Numbered from the stretch's first letter, positions 1 through 8,326 are shown. The stretch is 64,000 nucleotides of DNA from Gimesia chilikensis (GCF_007744075.1 NZ_CP036266.1:4387748-4451747); one strand, 5' to 3'. Numbers and translations are program-made. The notes: generated by a model from the letters alone, not told the origin.

Positions 1-1343
1 ACGTCGATCTGGCTGTGACTGCAGCTCGACGTGCGTTTGACGAAGGCGAATGGCGGCGGATGGATGGCCTGGAGCGCGGGCGACTGCTGTTCAAGCTGGC
101 CGAACGGGTGCGGGAATCGGCGGAAGACCTGGCGATGACCGATACGCTCAACATCGGCAAGCCAATTCGGGATACGCTCGGGTTCGATATTCCCTGCGGT
201 GCGGACATGCTGGAAAGCTACGCCGGTCTGCCAGACAAAATTGCCGGCCACTCCTTTGGCGGTCTGGCCGACAACGTAACCATGCAGTTTCGTGAGCCGA
301 TGGGGGTGATCGCGGCGATTGTCCCCTGGAATTATCCGTTGACCAACGCGGCGATCAAGCTGGCCCCGATTCTCGCCTGTGGCAATACGGTTGTGCTGAA
401 GCCCTCTGAAGTCTCTCCCCTGTCGGCGTTGATGCTGGCGAAGCTGGCGGAAGAAGTCGGCTTTCCACCCGGCGTGATCAATGTGATTCACGGAACGGGG
501 GCAGAAGCAGGTGCTGCTCTCGTAAAACATCCCGGGATCAACAAAATCGCTTTCACGGGTCGTCACGAAACCGGTGCCCAGTTGATGGAAGCTGCCAAAG
601 AGGGCATGAAAGGGGTGCTGCTGGAACTGGGTGGCAAGACGCCGAGCGTGGTCTTCCCCGATGCTCCGCTGGATCACGTTGTGAACGGCGTGATCACCGG
701 TATTTTCTGTCACCTGGGACAGATCTGCGTGGCCGGTTCCCGTTTGCTGGTGCATGAGAGCCAGCACGATGAACTGCTGGAACGAATCATTGCCAAAGCC
801 CAGAGTCTGCGGCAGGGAGATCCAACCGATCCGGAAATGCATCTGGGTTGTCTGGCGACGCCCACGCACTGCGACTTCGTACGCAGCCGCGTCGAACAGG
901 CGAAACAGGAAGGGGCCCGCATGGTTTTGTCGGGTGAGATATCAGATGATCCGCTGGACTGCTTCTTCCCGCCCACCATTTTCGACCAGGTCTCTCCGGA
1001 CATGGCGGTGGCGAAGGAAGAAGTCTTTGGACCGGTCTTAAGCGTGATGACCTTCAAGACCGAGGAAGAAGCGATTCGGATTGCCAACGATTCCGACTTT
1101 GGTCTGATGGCCAATATCTGGTCGACCGACGGCACAAGGGCACTGCGGGTCGCACGCGAACTGCAGGCCGGCCGGATTTCCATCAATGGCGGCGGCTACC
1201 TGCGACCGAACGTGCCGATCTATGGATATAAGAAGAGCGGGTTTGGCGCAGAGCTGGGCTTCATCGAAGCGGCGCATGAACTCTGCAATTCCAAATCGGT
1301 GATTTACTCCCTGGCGACTGAGAAATCTCCGTGGCCTGAGTAA
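1..1343 (+). CDS. NAD(P)-dependent aldehyde dehydrogenase, 5' end cut by window edge
   Basis: The protein oxidises an aldehyde to a carboxylic acid with NAD(P). The reading frame is already open at base 3 (VDLAVTAARRAFDEG), a stretch that normally lies some 45-50 residues into betaine-aldehyde-type dehydrogenases, so the true start is outside the window. The GTG at 15 is internal. Visible landmarks are the substrate/cofactor segment PWNYPL, the general-base glutamate in LLELGGK, the catalytic cysteine in GQICVAGSR and the late EEVFGPV motif. About 446 residues are visible, which fits a family of roughly 490. The substrate cannot be read from the sequence. A strong terminator follows at 1371. 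Confidence 0.93.
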   Translation, partial: VDLAVTAARRAFDEGEWRRMDGLERGRLLFKLAERVRESAEDLAMTDTLNIGKPIRDTLGFDIPCGADMLESYAGLPDKIAGHSFGGLADNVTMQFREPMGVIAAIVPWNYPLTNAAIKLAPILACGNTVVLKPSEVSPLSALMLAKLAEEVGFPPGVINVIHGTGAEAGAALVKHPGINKIAFTGRHETGAQLMEAAKEGMKGVLLELGGKTPSVVFPDAPLDHVVNGVITGIFCHLGQICVAGSRLLVHESQHDELLERIIAKAQSLRQGDPTDPEMHLGCLATPTHCDFVRSRVEQAKQEGARMVLSGEISDDPLDCFFPPTIFDQVSPDMAVAKEEVFGPVLSVMTFKTEEEAIRIANDSDFGLMANIWSTDGTRALRVARELQAGRISINGGGYLRPNVPIYGYKKSGFGAELGFIEAAHELCNSKSVIYSLATEKSPWPE

Positions 1344-1370
1344 ACGAACGATTCACTGAGAATGTAGCAG

Positions 1371-1407
1371 GGGCAGGATGCACATAGAGTGTGTCCTGCC
1401 CTTTTTT
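1371..1407 (+). terminator. Rho-independent terminator after the aldehyde dehydrogenase
   Basis: Arms GGGCAGGA (1371-1378) and TCCTGCCC (1394-1401) form a perfect 8-bp stem with a 15-nt loop that can pair further, followed directly by six T residues. It lies 28 bp after the stop codon. Confidence 0.85.
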
Positions 1408-1441
1408 CGTCTGCTTCCCTGTAGATGGCCCCCATTCTCAG

Positions 1442-1502
1442 GATGATCGTTTTCTCTGTCAGTTTCCTGCTCGCTGCGCTCGGCCCGAATTTTATTCGGG
1501 CA
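1442..1502. repeat. Intergenic repeat, copy 1, with perfect hairpin core
   Basis: Bases 1454-1501 are identical to 3169-3216, and weaker similarity extends upstream to 1442. The 3' end is a palindrome, GCCCGAATTTTATTCGGGC, at 1483-1501 with 8-bp arms and a TTT loop. The rest of the gap from 1408 to 1697 shows no gene. The shape resembles a REP-type element, but no transposase is nearby. Confidence 0.8.
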
Positions 1503-1697
1503 CACCCGCTGAATCGTGTTCTAGAGCTGATGGGCACTGTCGGGCAAGCCGACAGATGGCACCCGATAAGCGTTTATTAAATCGTAGACTGGCTTGTGAC
1601 TGTAGGCACTCCCCATTCTGCATTAGTTGTTTGTGCCCTGGTGTGAGTGTAGGATGGGGCTGAACCCGTTTCGAGTCCAGCTATATTGAGAATCCCT

Positions 1698-3074
1698 ATG
1701 CGCTATATCTTTCGTTCCTTTTTATTCCTGATTGCCTGCACGAGCTACGCAGCCGCCCAGGAGAAAACAGAGTCTCCACTCAAATTGACAATGGGGGAGC
1801 CGCATGTGATTGTGCGGGGGATTCGGCCGGAGGAACAGCTTTGGGGGCCGTATCAGTTTCCGCGGCCCTATCGGTTGAAAGACCGGTATGTGGTTTCTGT
1901 GCATGTGAAAAATGACGACATCAGTAACTACGGCTCAACGGCACTCTGGTTTGAAAGCCGCGATAAGGGTAAAACCTGGCAAGAGGTTGATGCATCGGTG
2001 GCGCAGGAGTGCGGTCTGTTGCTGGCGAACGGCGACCGGGTTTACATGCCGCCGGAATCGGGTGTGGATGTAAGCGAGTACAAGCAGATCCCCTGGAACA
2101 AATACACGCCCGCCTATGATTTTTCAAAGCAGGCAAAGGAAGGGACGCTGCCGATCCCGGATGGGATGACCTTCTGGATGGGGGGCACGACGATCAATGC
2201 CTATAACGCAGATCGCCTGCCGCCAAGTCTGTCTAAAAAGGAATGGACGCTATATCGCATCCCCGCGGGTCAAACACAGCCGGTACTGGAACAGGCCGGG
2301 GTGGACTGGCCTTACCTGACGCGGGTGGTTCATGTCAGCCGTAGCGGGAAGAAGGTCTTGAAGTCGATCTTTCCGCGGGGGAATCCGAAGCTGGGGCCGG
2401 ACGGGGCGATCTGGGTGAGCGTGTTTTCGGGAGAGGGGCATCTGAATCCGGAAAATGGTCAATACAGCCCTTACTACTCGGCGGAGCTCTTTCGTTCCGA
2501 GGACAATGGGAAAACGTTTCAGCGACGGTCGCATCTGGAATATGAAGCCAACGGCCACGAGTTCCCCTATAAGAGTGGCGGATTCAGCGACAGCGATTTT
2601 GAGTTTATGCCGGACGGCTCGATTGTCTGGTTCCTGCGGTCGACCTGGTATTCTTCGACCGGCAAGGAATGGGACCCGATGTATATGACGCGTTCGACCG
2701 ATATGGGGCGGACCTGGTCGAAACCGATCAAGTTCGACCGGGTTGGGATTCTGCCGCGATTGTGTCGACTGGAGAACGGCATGACGCTGCTGTGTTATGC
2801 CCGTCCCGGAACATTCGTGCGAGCCGCTCTCAACGACAGTGGCACCAAGTGGACCGAACCTTTGGTGGTAATGACGCCCGGTGATCGAAGCGGGCTGGCT
2901 AATAAGCCGGTGGCAGAGCCGACCTTTCATGACTGGGACGGTTCCTGTAATAATCCGGAGATTGTCCCCTTGGATGATAACAGTGCCCTGCTCTTCTACA
3001 GCGATTTTTACTATCCGGATGAGAATGGTGTGAAACGGAAGACGATTCTGTGCCGGAAGATTACGGTGGAGTGA
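1698..3074 (+). CDS. Exported Asp-box (BNR) sialidase-like glycoside hydrolase
   Basis: This is a probable periplasmic or surface protein of the six-bladed sialidase-type propeller superfamily. Translation from ATG 1698 gives about 458 residues with a signal peptide (RYIFRSFLFLIACTSYAAAQ). The longer frame from TTG 1686 adds only four residues and is less likely. Three Asp-box motifs of the form S-x-D-x-G-x-T-W/F are visible: ESRDKGKTW, RSEDNGKTF and RSTDMGRTW. No assignment to sialic acid is justified, because many planctomycete Asp-box proteins have unknown substrates. Copies of the same repeat lie on both sides of the gene. Confidence 0.85.
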   Translation: MRYIFRSFLFLIACTSYAAAQEKTESPLKLTMGEPHVIVRGIRPEEQLWGPYQFPRPYRLKDRYVVSVHVKNDDISNYGSTALWFESRDKGKTWQEVDASVAQECGLLLANGDRVYMPPESGVDVSEYKQIPWNKYTPAYDFSKQAKEGTLPIPDGMTFWMGGTTINAYNADRLPPSLSKKEWTLYRIPAGQTQPVLEQAGVDWPYLTRVVHVSRSGKKVLKSIFPRGNPKLGPDGAIWVSVFSGEGHLNPENGQYSPYYSAELFRSEDNGKTFQRRSHLEYEANGHEFPYKSGGFSDSDFEFMPDGSIVWFLRSTWYSSTGKEWDPMYMTRSTDMGRTWSKPIKFDRVGILPRLCRLENGMTLLCYARPGTFVRAALNDSGTKWTEPLVVMTPGDRSGLANKPVAEPTFHDWDGSCNNPEIVPLDDNSALLFYSDFYYPDENGVKRKTILCRKITVE

Positions 3075-3156
3075 ACGGGTACAGGCTGTTTTGATCTACT
3101 GATAACTGTAGTTTCAAGGCAAACCTGCAGTTCCACAGATGCATCACTTACTCTGT

Positions 3157-3217
3157 GATGATAGTGTCCTCTGTCAGTTTCCTGCTCGCTGCGCTCGGCC
3201 CGAATTTTATTCGGGCC
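3157..3217. repeat. Intergenic repeat, copy 2, with perfect hairpin core
   Basis: This is a second copy in the same orientation as 1442-1502. Bases 3169-3216 are identical to the first copy, including the palindromic end at 3198-3216. The two copies bracket the Asp-box gene. Confidence 0.8.
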
Positions 3218-3279
3218 CACCCTGAGACGTGCTTTCATTTCCCATTGGTGTGTTTCATTGCTGATGCTACTCGCCAGGC

Positions 3280-3301
3280 GGGCGGACACGCAGGTCCGCC
3301 C
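3280..3301. repeat. Short perfect inverted repeat
   Basis: GGGCGGAC (3280-3287) and GTCCGCCC (3294-3301) form an 8-bp GC-rich stem around a 6-nt loop. It lies just beyond the 3' end of the minus-strand gene at 3305 and has no T-run, so it is not a typical terminator. It may be a dispersed intergenic palindrome. Confidence 0.6.
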
Positions 3302-3304
3302 CTA

Positions 3305-3577
3305 CTATTCTATTAACACAGTTTCTTCACAAGCTATGTCCTGCTTCTGGTGTTCTTGTTTTTCCTGCTTCGAAATGTAACAGGATAGCAATACGGATGT
3401 GGCGATCATTCCCAGCACTGACAGCATCAACTTCAGGTACATGGGCCAGGGATAGATGGGGACCGTAAAAGCTTTTTCACTTGCGTCATAATATTTCAGA
3501 TCAAAGGCCAGCAGCACTACCAACATACTTTGTGGAACCACCAGCATTAACATCATCAACTTATTCTGCAGTTTCAT
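3305..3577 (-). CDS. Small two-helix membrane protein, unknown function
   Basis: The 90-residue product is not recognised. It has hydrophobic segments at about residues 8-26 and 48-67, the second preceded by a Tyr/Pro-rich stretch (VPIYPWPMY), and a charged C-terminal tail with KQEKQEHQKQD. An AGGA sequence lies about 10 bases upstream of the ATG on the minus strand, which supports a real gene. It is isolated, with no operon partner. Confidence 0.6.
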   Translation of the reverse strand: MKLQNKLMMLMLVVPQSMLVVLLAFDLKYYDASEKAFTVPIYPWPMYLKLMLSVLGMIATSVLLSCYISKQEKQEHQKQDIACEETVLIE

Positions 3578-3812
3578 CTTTTCATTCCTGACGGGAAACG
3601 GAGATCGGCTTCTGTGTGGCTGATGGATTTAGCGCTGTTATTGTTGATTCGATTTTACCTGCCCCTCAGAAATGAAAAAAGCACTTTTCCATTTTTCCGC
3701 ATTTTTTCAGACTCGAAATCGCTGTCGGCCCCTGTCATCAGACACTGATCTCTTATTTCGTTTTGTATCCGCGGGCGATCTGATAGAAAATATTGAATTC
3801 ATCGGATTCCGT

Positions 3813-3839
3813 TGTCACAGTCATTCGTAGAATGTGTCT
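3813..3839 (+). promoter_or_regulatory. Predicted ECF promoter of the sigma gene (autoregulation)
   Basis: TGTCACAGTC at 3813-3822 and ATGTGTCT at 3832-3839 are separated by 9 bases. The same two blocks with the same spacing occur at 4800-4826. The geometry suits a -35/-10 pair recognised by an ECF factor. TGTCACA resembles the -35 described for ECF41-type factors. Transcription would start near 3846, downstream of the GTG at 3834 and upstream of ATG 3900. Confidence 0.65.
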
Positions 3840-3899
3840 AATAGTCGGGGACCTCTACGTAGAGGTCGATTCAATAGACCAGATAACGTGGAAGATACG

Positions 3900-4784
3900 A
3901 TGTATAATCCCTTTTTAGAAGCCGATGACGATGCCCGGCAGGATATCGAACTGGTCGAGCGGGCCAGGAACGGAGATCGTGCTGCGCTGGAAGCCCTGAT
4001 TCTCAGACATCAGGCCTGGATTTACAATATCGCGGTGCGGATGGTTTTCCAGCCTCATGATGCCGAAGAAGTCACGCAGGAAGTGCTGCTCAAAGCCATC
4101 ACGCGGTTGAGCACCTTTGAGGGTAAGAGTCAGTTCCGCACGTGGCTCTATCGGATCACGGTCAATCATATTCTGAACATGAAACGTCGTGGTGGTGAAA
4201 CAGAGCCGCATACTTTTTCCAGTTATGCCGCCGCGATCAACAATATTCCCGACCTGGATCTGCCTGATCCCAAGACAGTGCCTGTGGAGATTCCCCTGCT
4301 GGTAGAAGAGGCGAAAATCGCCTGTATGACCGGCATGCTGCTCTGCCTGGATCGCCGACAGCGATTGATTTTCACGCTGGGTGAAATCTTCGGCGTCAGC
4401 GACAGAGTCGGTAGCGAAATCATGGAGATGTCAGCAGACAGTTTTCGGCAGAATCTCTCCCGCGCCCGTCGGGACCTTTACCAGTTCATGCAGAACCAGT
4501 GCGGCCTGGTGAATGAAAAGAATCCCTGTCGTTGCCCGAAAAAAACGAAAGGTTTCATCAACGAAGGCCACGTCGATCCCGAACACCTGTTGTTCGTGCC
4601 TGAGCACTTTGAACGGATCAATGAAGTCGCCTCCGGCACGGTACGCGAAATCGAAGATGCCGTCGACCGGCAATATGCGGCTCTGCAGCGCAGTTATCCG
4701 TTTCTGCAGCCGGACAATCCGGCACGGTGGCTGCAAGAGATTCTGGAACAACCGGGCATCCGCACGGCGCTGCATCTGAACTGA
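3900..4784 (+). CDS. ECF-family RNA polymerase sigma factor with C-terminal extension
   Basis: The protein directs RNA polymerase to a small regulon. Start ATG 3900 is chosen over GTG 3834 because GGAAG lies 7 bases upstream and the predicted promoter would initiate after 3834. The product has about 294 residues. Region sigma-2 spans roughly 30-97 (DAEEVTQEVLLKA, FRTWLYRITVNH) and sigma-4 about 155-195. A C-terminal extension of about 95 residues begins with a Cys cluster (NQCGLVNEKNPCRCPKKT, spacing C-x8-C-x-C). Extensions of this kind occur in several ECF groups and can replace an anti-sigma factor; none is encoded here. A redox or metal role for the cysteines is only a guess. Confidence 0.9.
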   Translation: MYNPFLEADDDARQDIELVERARNGDRAALEALILRHQAWIYNIAVRMVFQPHDAEEVTQEVLLKAITRLSTFEGKSQFRTWLYRITVNHILNMKRRGGETEPHTFSSYAAAINNIPDLDLPDPKTVPVEIPLLVEEAKIACMTGMLLCLDRRQRLIFTLGEIFGVSDRVGSEIMEMSADSFRQNLSRARRDLYQFMQNQCGLVNEKNPCRCPKKTKGFINEGHVDPEHLLFVPEHFERINEVASGTVREIEDAVDRQYAALQRSYPFLQPDNPARWLQEILEQPGIRTALHLN

Positions 4785-4799
4785 TTTTTTGACGATAAC

Positions 4800-4826
4800 T
4801 GTCACAGTCGGCTCCCGCATGTGTCT
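4800..4826 (+). promoter_or_regulatory. Predicted ECF promoter of the short-chain dehydrogenase
   Basis: TGTCACAGTC (4800-4809), nine bases, then ATGTGTCT (4819-4826) match the element upstream of the sigma gene exactly in both blocks and in spacing. It begins 16 bases after the sigma stop codon and ends 47 bases before the dehydrogenase ATG, so the dehydrogenase can be transcribed independently of the sigma gene. Confidence 0.65.
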
Positions 4827-4873
4827 CAGTGGTAGAACAGTCTCTGTCACTTCCAGATACACAAGGAGCAAAC

Positions 4874-5629
4874 ATGTTGAAACTACAGAATCAGGTCGCC
4901 CTGGTGACCGGGGCTTCGAAAGGCATCGGGGCGGGAATCGCCCGGGAACTGGCATCGGCAGGAGCGGTGGTCGTCGTCAATTATGCGACCGACCAGGCTG
5001 GTGCGGAAGCCGTGGTTGAGGAGATCATAAAATCGAAAGGGCGCGCCGTCGCGGTTCAGGGAGATGTGTCAAACGCGGCCGATGCAGCACGCTTATGTAA
5101 AGCGGCGCATGCGATCTCGGGGCGGCTCGATATCCTGGTGAATAACGCCGGCGTCTATCAGCCGATGCCGCTGGAGGAGCTGACTGAGGCCGAGTTCCAG
5201 CGTGAGTTCACCATTAACGTTCTCGGACCTCTGCTGATGATTCGCGAATCGCTGCCGTACTTCAGTTCGGAAGGGGGCAATATCATTAACATCGGATCCG
5301 GTGCATCCCGGATGTGCCCTCCCGGATTTGCGCTCTATTCCGCCAGTAAAAGTGCCGTCGATGCGATTACCGGCGTGCTGTCGAAAGAGCTCGCCGGTCT
5401 GAAGATTCGGGTCAACTCCGTCAATCCCGGAGCCACACTCAGCGAGGGAACGCAGGCAGCCGGGCTGTACGGCACAGGAGCCGATTTCGAGAAGCAACTG
5501 GTGGCCATGACTCCCTTAAACCGAATCGGCACGCCGGAAGACATTGCCAGGGTGGTGGCGTTTCTCGCGTCGGATGATGCCCGCTGGCTGACCGGGGAGG
5601 TCATACTGGCTTCGGGGGGATTGCGTTAA
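4874..5629 (+). CDS. Short-chain dehydrogenase/reductase (SDR), classical type
   Basis: This is a 251-residue NAD(P)-dependent oxidoreductase. The cofactor loop TGASKGIG is at 12-19, NNAG at 90-93 and the catalytic Y155-x3-K159 in YSASK, with a serine in the IGSGAS strand. The C-terminal part ([20 protein letters not shown]) is typical of the 3-oxoacyl-ACP reductase/glucose dehydrogenase-like group. The ATG at 4874 has AGGAG 5 bases upstream; the longer frame from 4829 would start at or before the predicted transcription start. Its own copy of the ECF promoter makes it the likely direct target of the neighbouring sigma factor. The substrate is unknown. Confidence 0.92.
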   Translation: MLKLQNQVALVTGASKGIGAGIARELASAGAVVVVNYATDQAGAEAVVEEIIKSKGRAVAVQGDVSNAADAARLCKAAHAISGRLDILVNNAGVYQPMPLEELTEAEFQREFTINVLGPLLMIRESLPYFSSEGGNIINIGSGASRMCPPGFALYSASKSAVDAITGVLSKELAGLKIRVNSVNPGATLSEGTQAAGLYGTGADFEKQLVAMTPLNRIGTPEDIARVVAFLASDDARWLTGEVILASGGLR

Positions 5630-5694
5630 GCAGGAATGGCATAAGACATTTCCTGGAGAGAACTCTTTAAATCAAATTAACAAGGATCAGACAG

Positions 5695-6177
5695 ATGAAA
5701 ACACTTATGGGATTGGCCGTGTTGTCCGGTTTGCTGTCAGTAGTAAACGTAAATAATCTGCAGGCAGAAGAAAAAATAAAACCAGAAGTCAGACAGGCTC
5801 TGCAGACGTTTGCCGGTACGTGGCAGATCAAGTCCGTAGAACCCAAAAGGGCCACGCAAGCTGCCAGGCGACTGGTCTTCCGTAAGGATCTGACTTACGC
5901 AGCTCTGGACGAAAACGGAAAGGAACTCTGGTCGGGAACCTTCGATCTGGACCCGACCGCAAGCCCCGGGATCTGGGATCATCGTTCCCATGAGGCCCGG
6001 AAGAAAGGGGGCGATGCGCTGGGGATCTATGAACTTGACGGTAACCGGTTGAAGGTCTGTTGTGCCGTGGGAACGTGGAACAACAAACAATGGATGGGCA
6101 AACCGCGTCCTACGAAATTTCAATTACCGACGGCAGATGTCGTGCTGCTGCTGGAACGCGTCACGTCAGCTCCTTAG
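5695..6177 (+). CDS. Exported TIGR03067-domain protein
   Basis: The 160-residue product has an N-terminal signal sequence ending near LQAEE. It carries the planctomycete-specific TIGR03067 pattern: [14 protein letters not shown] near the start, [13 protein letters not shown] in the middle, [13 protein letters not shown] and a late RPTKF. This lipocalin-like family has no established function. AAGGA lies about 9 bases before the ATG. It starts 65 bp after the dehydrogenase with no obvious promoter of its own, so it may belong to the same ECF-driven transcript. Confidence 0.85.
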   Translation: MKTLMGLAVLSGLLSVVNVNNLQAEEKIKPEVRQALQTFAGTWQIKSVEPKRATQAARRLVFRKDLTYAALDENGKELWSGTFDLDPTASPGIWDHRSHEARKKGGDALGIYELDGNRLKVCCAVGTWNNKQWMGKPRPTKFQLPTADVVLLLERVTSAP

Positions 6178-6212
6178 CTTCAGGCTGGTTTCACTCTATA
6201 GAATGATGTCTC

Positions 6213-7238
6213 TTATTCGGTTGCTGCTGTCCGCCTGACAGCCTGCAACCGAATTCCCATTTCCCGATTTCCTGACCAGGCGAGCGTTTTGCCATCGGGA
6301 CTGAGAGCGCAACTCAGAACCAGATCGCTCTGATTAAACTGTCGATCAAATATCACCTTTCGCACGGTAAGGTCGATGACCTGGACTGAGTCTTCAAAGC
6401 AGACAGCAAGCAGGTGTCCGTCCTGACTGAAACTGAGCCGACTCTGAAACGCTGCCAACGAATGGAAGCCTGTCGGTGAGATTCGTTTCTCAGCAAAATG
6501 GATAAGCCGTTTCGGTTCCTCAGCGGTTAGATTCCAGATTGACAGACCGGCGACGCCGAGCGTGGCCAGCTGCTGACCATCGTCACTGACTTTAATCCAA
6601 CACTGCTTCAGATCGGGAAGTTGATAACGCAGACTGATATCGCCGTCCCGGTAGTCCCAGACTTCAACGGGACAGCCACCTGCATATGAAACGGCCACCG
6701 GTCCTTCCACCCGATGAGAAGTACTTACCCTGAAGACCGTACCAGCATCACATCCACCAAACTCCCGGGTAGAAGGCTGACCCTCGGGACAGAAGGCCTG
6801 CGTAATGACCGGGGGTTCTTTTGTTGGTTGAAAATCGGCAATCAGACAGGGTGCGACAATCAGTTCATTTTTGTTGAGCAGGCTGAGGGTCCCCTGGGGG
6901 AAGAAGTCACAGGGACAGCCGGAGGTTACTTTCTGCTGCTGCAGGTCGAAGAGATCGATGCGCGACTCATCCAGATTCAGATAGAAGATTTGTGTCCCGG
7001 CAGGACTCCAGATGGCTCCGCTTGCGCCTGTCGGGAGAGAGGTAAGCTGATTCAAGCTTCGCTCAGGAGTCAATTCATAAACGCGGGTGGCGGTGACATT
7101 GTCAAACCTTCCCCCTGCCAGCAGCTTGTCTCCCTGGGGAGAGAACGCGAGACTCCAGGCAGTCCCTGGGGATTTCAGGGGTTCAGCACAGGCCGAGAAC
7201 AACAGGAAGATCAGGAGGAACAAACTTCGGGTGGACAT
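6213..7238 (-). CDS. WD40/PQQ-like beta-propeller lipoprotein
   Basis: This is a predicted lipoprotein of 341 residues, unknown in detail. The signal sequence ends in a lipobox (LFSAC), so the cysteine would be lipidated. The body contains propeller-like repeats: AWSLAFSPQGDKLLAGG near the N-terminus, WIKVSDDGQQLATLG and FSQDGHLLAVCFEDSVQVID later, and CALSPDGKTLAWSG near the end. ATG 7238 is preferred to GTG 7241; AAGGAAA lies 6 bases upstream. Such propellers usually form binding platforms; no enzymatic residues are evident. Confidence 0.8.
   Translation of the reverse strand: MSTRSLFLLIFLLFSACAEPLKSPGTAWSLAFSPQGDKLLAGGRFDNVTATRVYELTPERSLNQLTSLPTGASGAIWSPAGTQIFYLNLDESRIDLFDLQQQKVTSGCPCDFFPQGTLSLLNKNELIVAPCLIADFQPTKEPPVITQAFCPEGQPSTREFGGCDAGTVFRVSTSHRVEGPVAVSYAGGCPVEVWDYRDGDISLRYQLPDLKQCWIKVSDDGQQLATLGVAGLSIWNLTAEEPKRLIHFAEKRISPTGFHSLAAFQSRLSFSQDGHLLAVCFEDSVQVIDLTVRKVIFDRQFNQSDLVLSCALSPDGKTLAWSGNREMGIRLQAVRRTAATE
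6215..6254. terminator. Long hairpin at a convergent gene junction
   Basis: ATTCGGTTGC (6215-6224) pairs perfectly with GCAACCGAAT (6245-6254), and CTGTC (6227-6231) pairs with GACAG (6237-6241) above a 2/3-nt internal loop. It overlaps the last codons of the minus-strand gene and lies 38 bp past the plus-strand stop at 6177. There is no T-run on either side, so termination is likely but not certain. Confidence 0.4.
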
Positions 7239-7337
7239 CACGTTTCCTTTTGACTGACACTGTCTATCAGTATATGCTATCCTGAAGTTTTCTGATACTG
7301 CAGTGAGGGATGGTTATTGCGAAAGGACTTTGCGGGG

Positions 7338-7652
7338 ATGTCGAAACGCCGGAAATCCAGGGTTTCCCAATGCATGGCAGGTACCGTCCTGTTTCTGCTG
7401 CTGGCTTATCTGTTAAGCGTCGGTCCTGTGCTTGCCTTAACGGTCAGGTTTCAGGAATCGGGATACACGCCCCGCTCGATTTGTGAGATTCGCCCCTGGT
7501 GGTCTCATTTTGAATTGTTTGCAGGTCGGAAATACGAATACGCAGACCGCCTGGAGCAATTTTACGCTCCTTTAATCTGGTGTGCAGAGAATAACGACTT
7601 GTTTAAAAGTGGAACTGATCGCTACATCAGCCTATTCAATCGTGGAGATTGA
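7338..7652 (+). CDS. Small membrane-anchored protein, unknown function
   Basis: From ATG 7338 the product has 104 residues, with a basic N-terminus (SKRRKSR), one hydrophobic segment (VLFLLLAYLLSVGPVLAL) and a soluble tail rich in aromatic residues (CEIRPWWSHFELFAGRKY). AAGGA lies about 10 bases upstream. The in-frame TTG at 7317 is less likely. The family is not recognised. The DUF1877 gene follows after 25 bp and may be co-transcribed. Confidence 0.5.
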   Translation: MSKRRKSRVSQCMAGTVLFLLLAYLLSVGPVLALTVRFQESGYTPRSICEIRPWWSHFELFAGRKYEYADRLEQFYAPLIWCAENNDLFKSGTDRYISLFNRGD

Positions 7653-7677
7653 ATACTAAATATGCAAGGAGCCAGAG

Positions 7678-8175
7678 ATGGGTGTGACCAGCGGATTTCG
7701 TCGACTTTCAACAGAAGATCTTTCCCGGCTGACAGAAGATGCTGCCGCGTTTGAATCGGAGTGTCGCAACTATGATACCCCGGATTACCTGGATATGGAC
7801 AAGGCGGGTATCGAGTTGATCTTCATTCTCGATCCGGTGAGTATGGAATTCGATACGACCGAGATTGAGGACACATTTCCCGGCCTGATGGATGTGCTGG
7901 CAGGTGGCGCGCCGGTACACGAGAAGATTGATCTGGGGTATGGCCCTGCCAGGGTGATCCCGGCGGAATCGCTGCGAGAATCGCTGGAGGAAATGGCATC
8001 CCTGACACAGGAGCAGTTTACCGAACTGGCCCTGAGCAATGAGATCCTTTCCGAGATGCTGATGTGCGAACTCGAAGAATCGATGATCCAGGAGTATCAC
8101 TGGCCTTATCTGCAATCGCTGTCTGAATTCCTGCGTGAGTCGCTTGACCAGGGGATGACTGTGATTCGCTATTAA
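7678..8175 (+). CDS. DUF1877 (YfbM-like) protein
   Basis: The 165-residue cytosolic protein shows the DUF1877 pattern: an MGVTSGFRRLS start, YLDMDKAGIELIFIL for the usual LDKAW..IHYLL segment, and LGYGPARVIPAESL for the conserved G-Y-GPAR element. The family has no established biochemical function. AAGGAG lies 6 bases before the ATG. It is followed by a strong bidirectional terminator. Confidence 0.8.
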   Translation: MGVTSGFRRLSTEDLSRLTEDAAAFESECRNYDTPDYLDMDKAGIELIFILDPVSMEFDTTEIEDTFPGLMDVLAGGAPVHEKIDLGYGPARVIPAESLRESLEEMASLTQEQFTELALSNEILSEMLMCELEESMIQEYHWPYLQSLSEFLRESLDQGMTVIRY

Positions 8176-8290
8176 CGTATTCAGTGTGAAGTATGACAGG
8201 CGGTGATCGGACTGTTTTTTGAGAAAAGATTGACAACCTGTTTCAATGGATTATGATCCGCTTGCGAGAAAGCACTAGCATGGCCTCCAG

Positions 8291-8326
8291 AAACAGCCCG
8301 GGCGGCAGGATACGCCCGGGCTGTTT
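8291..8326. terminator. Strong bidirectional hairpin terminator
   Basis: AAACAGCCCGGGCG (8291-8304) and CGCCCGGGCTGTTT (8313-8326) are perfectly complementary over 14 bp around an 8-nt loop. The A-tract at one end and T-tract at the other let it act on both strands. Confidence 0.8.
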
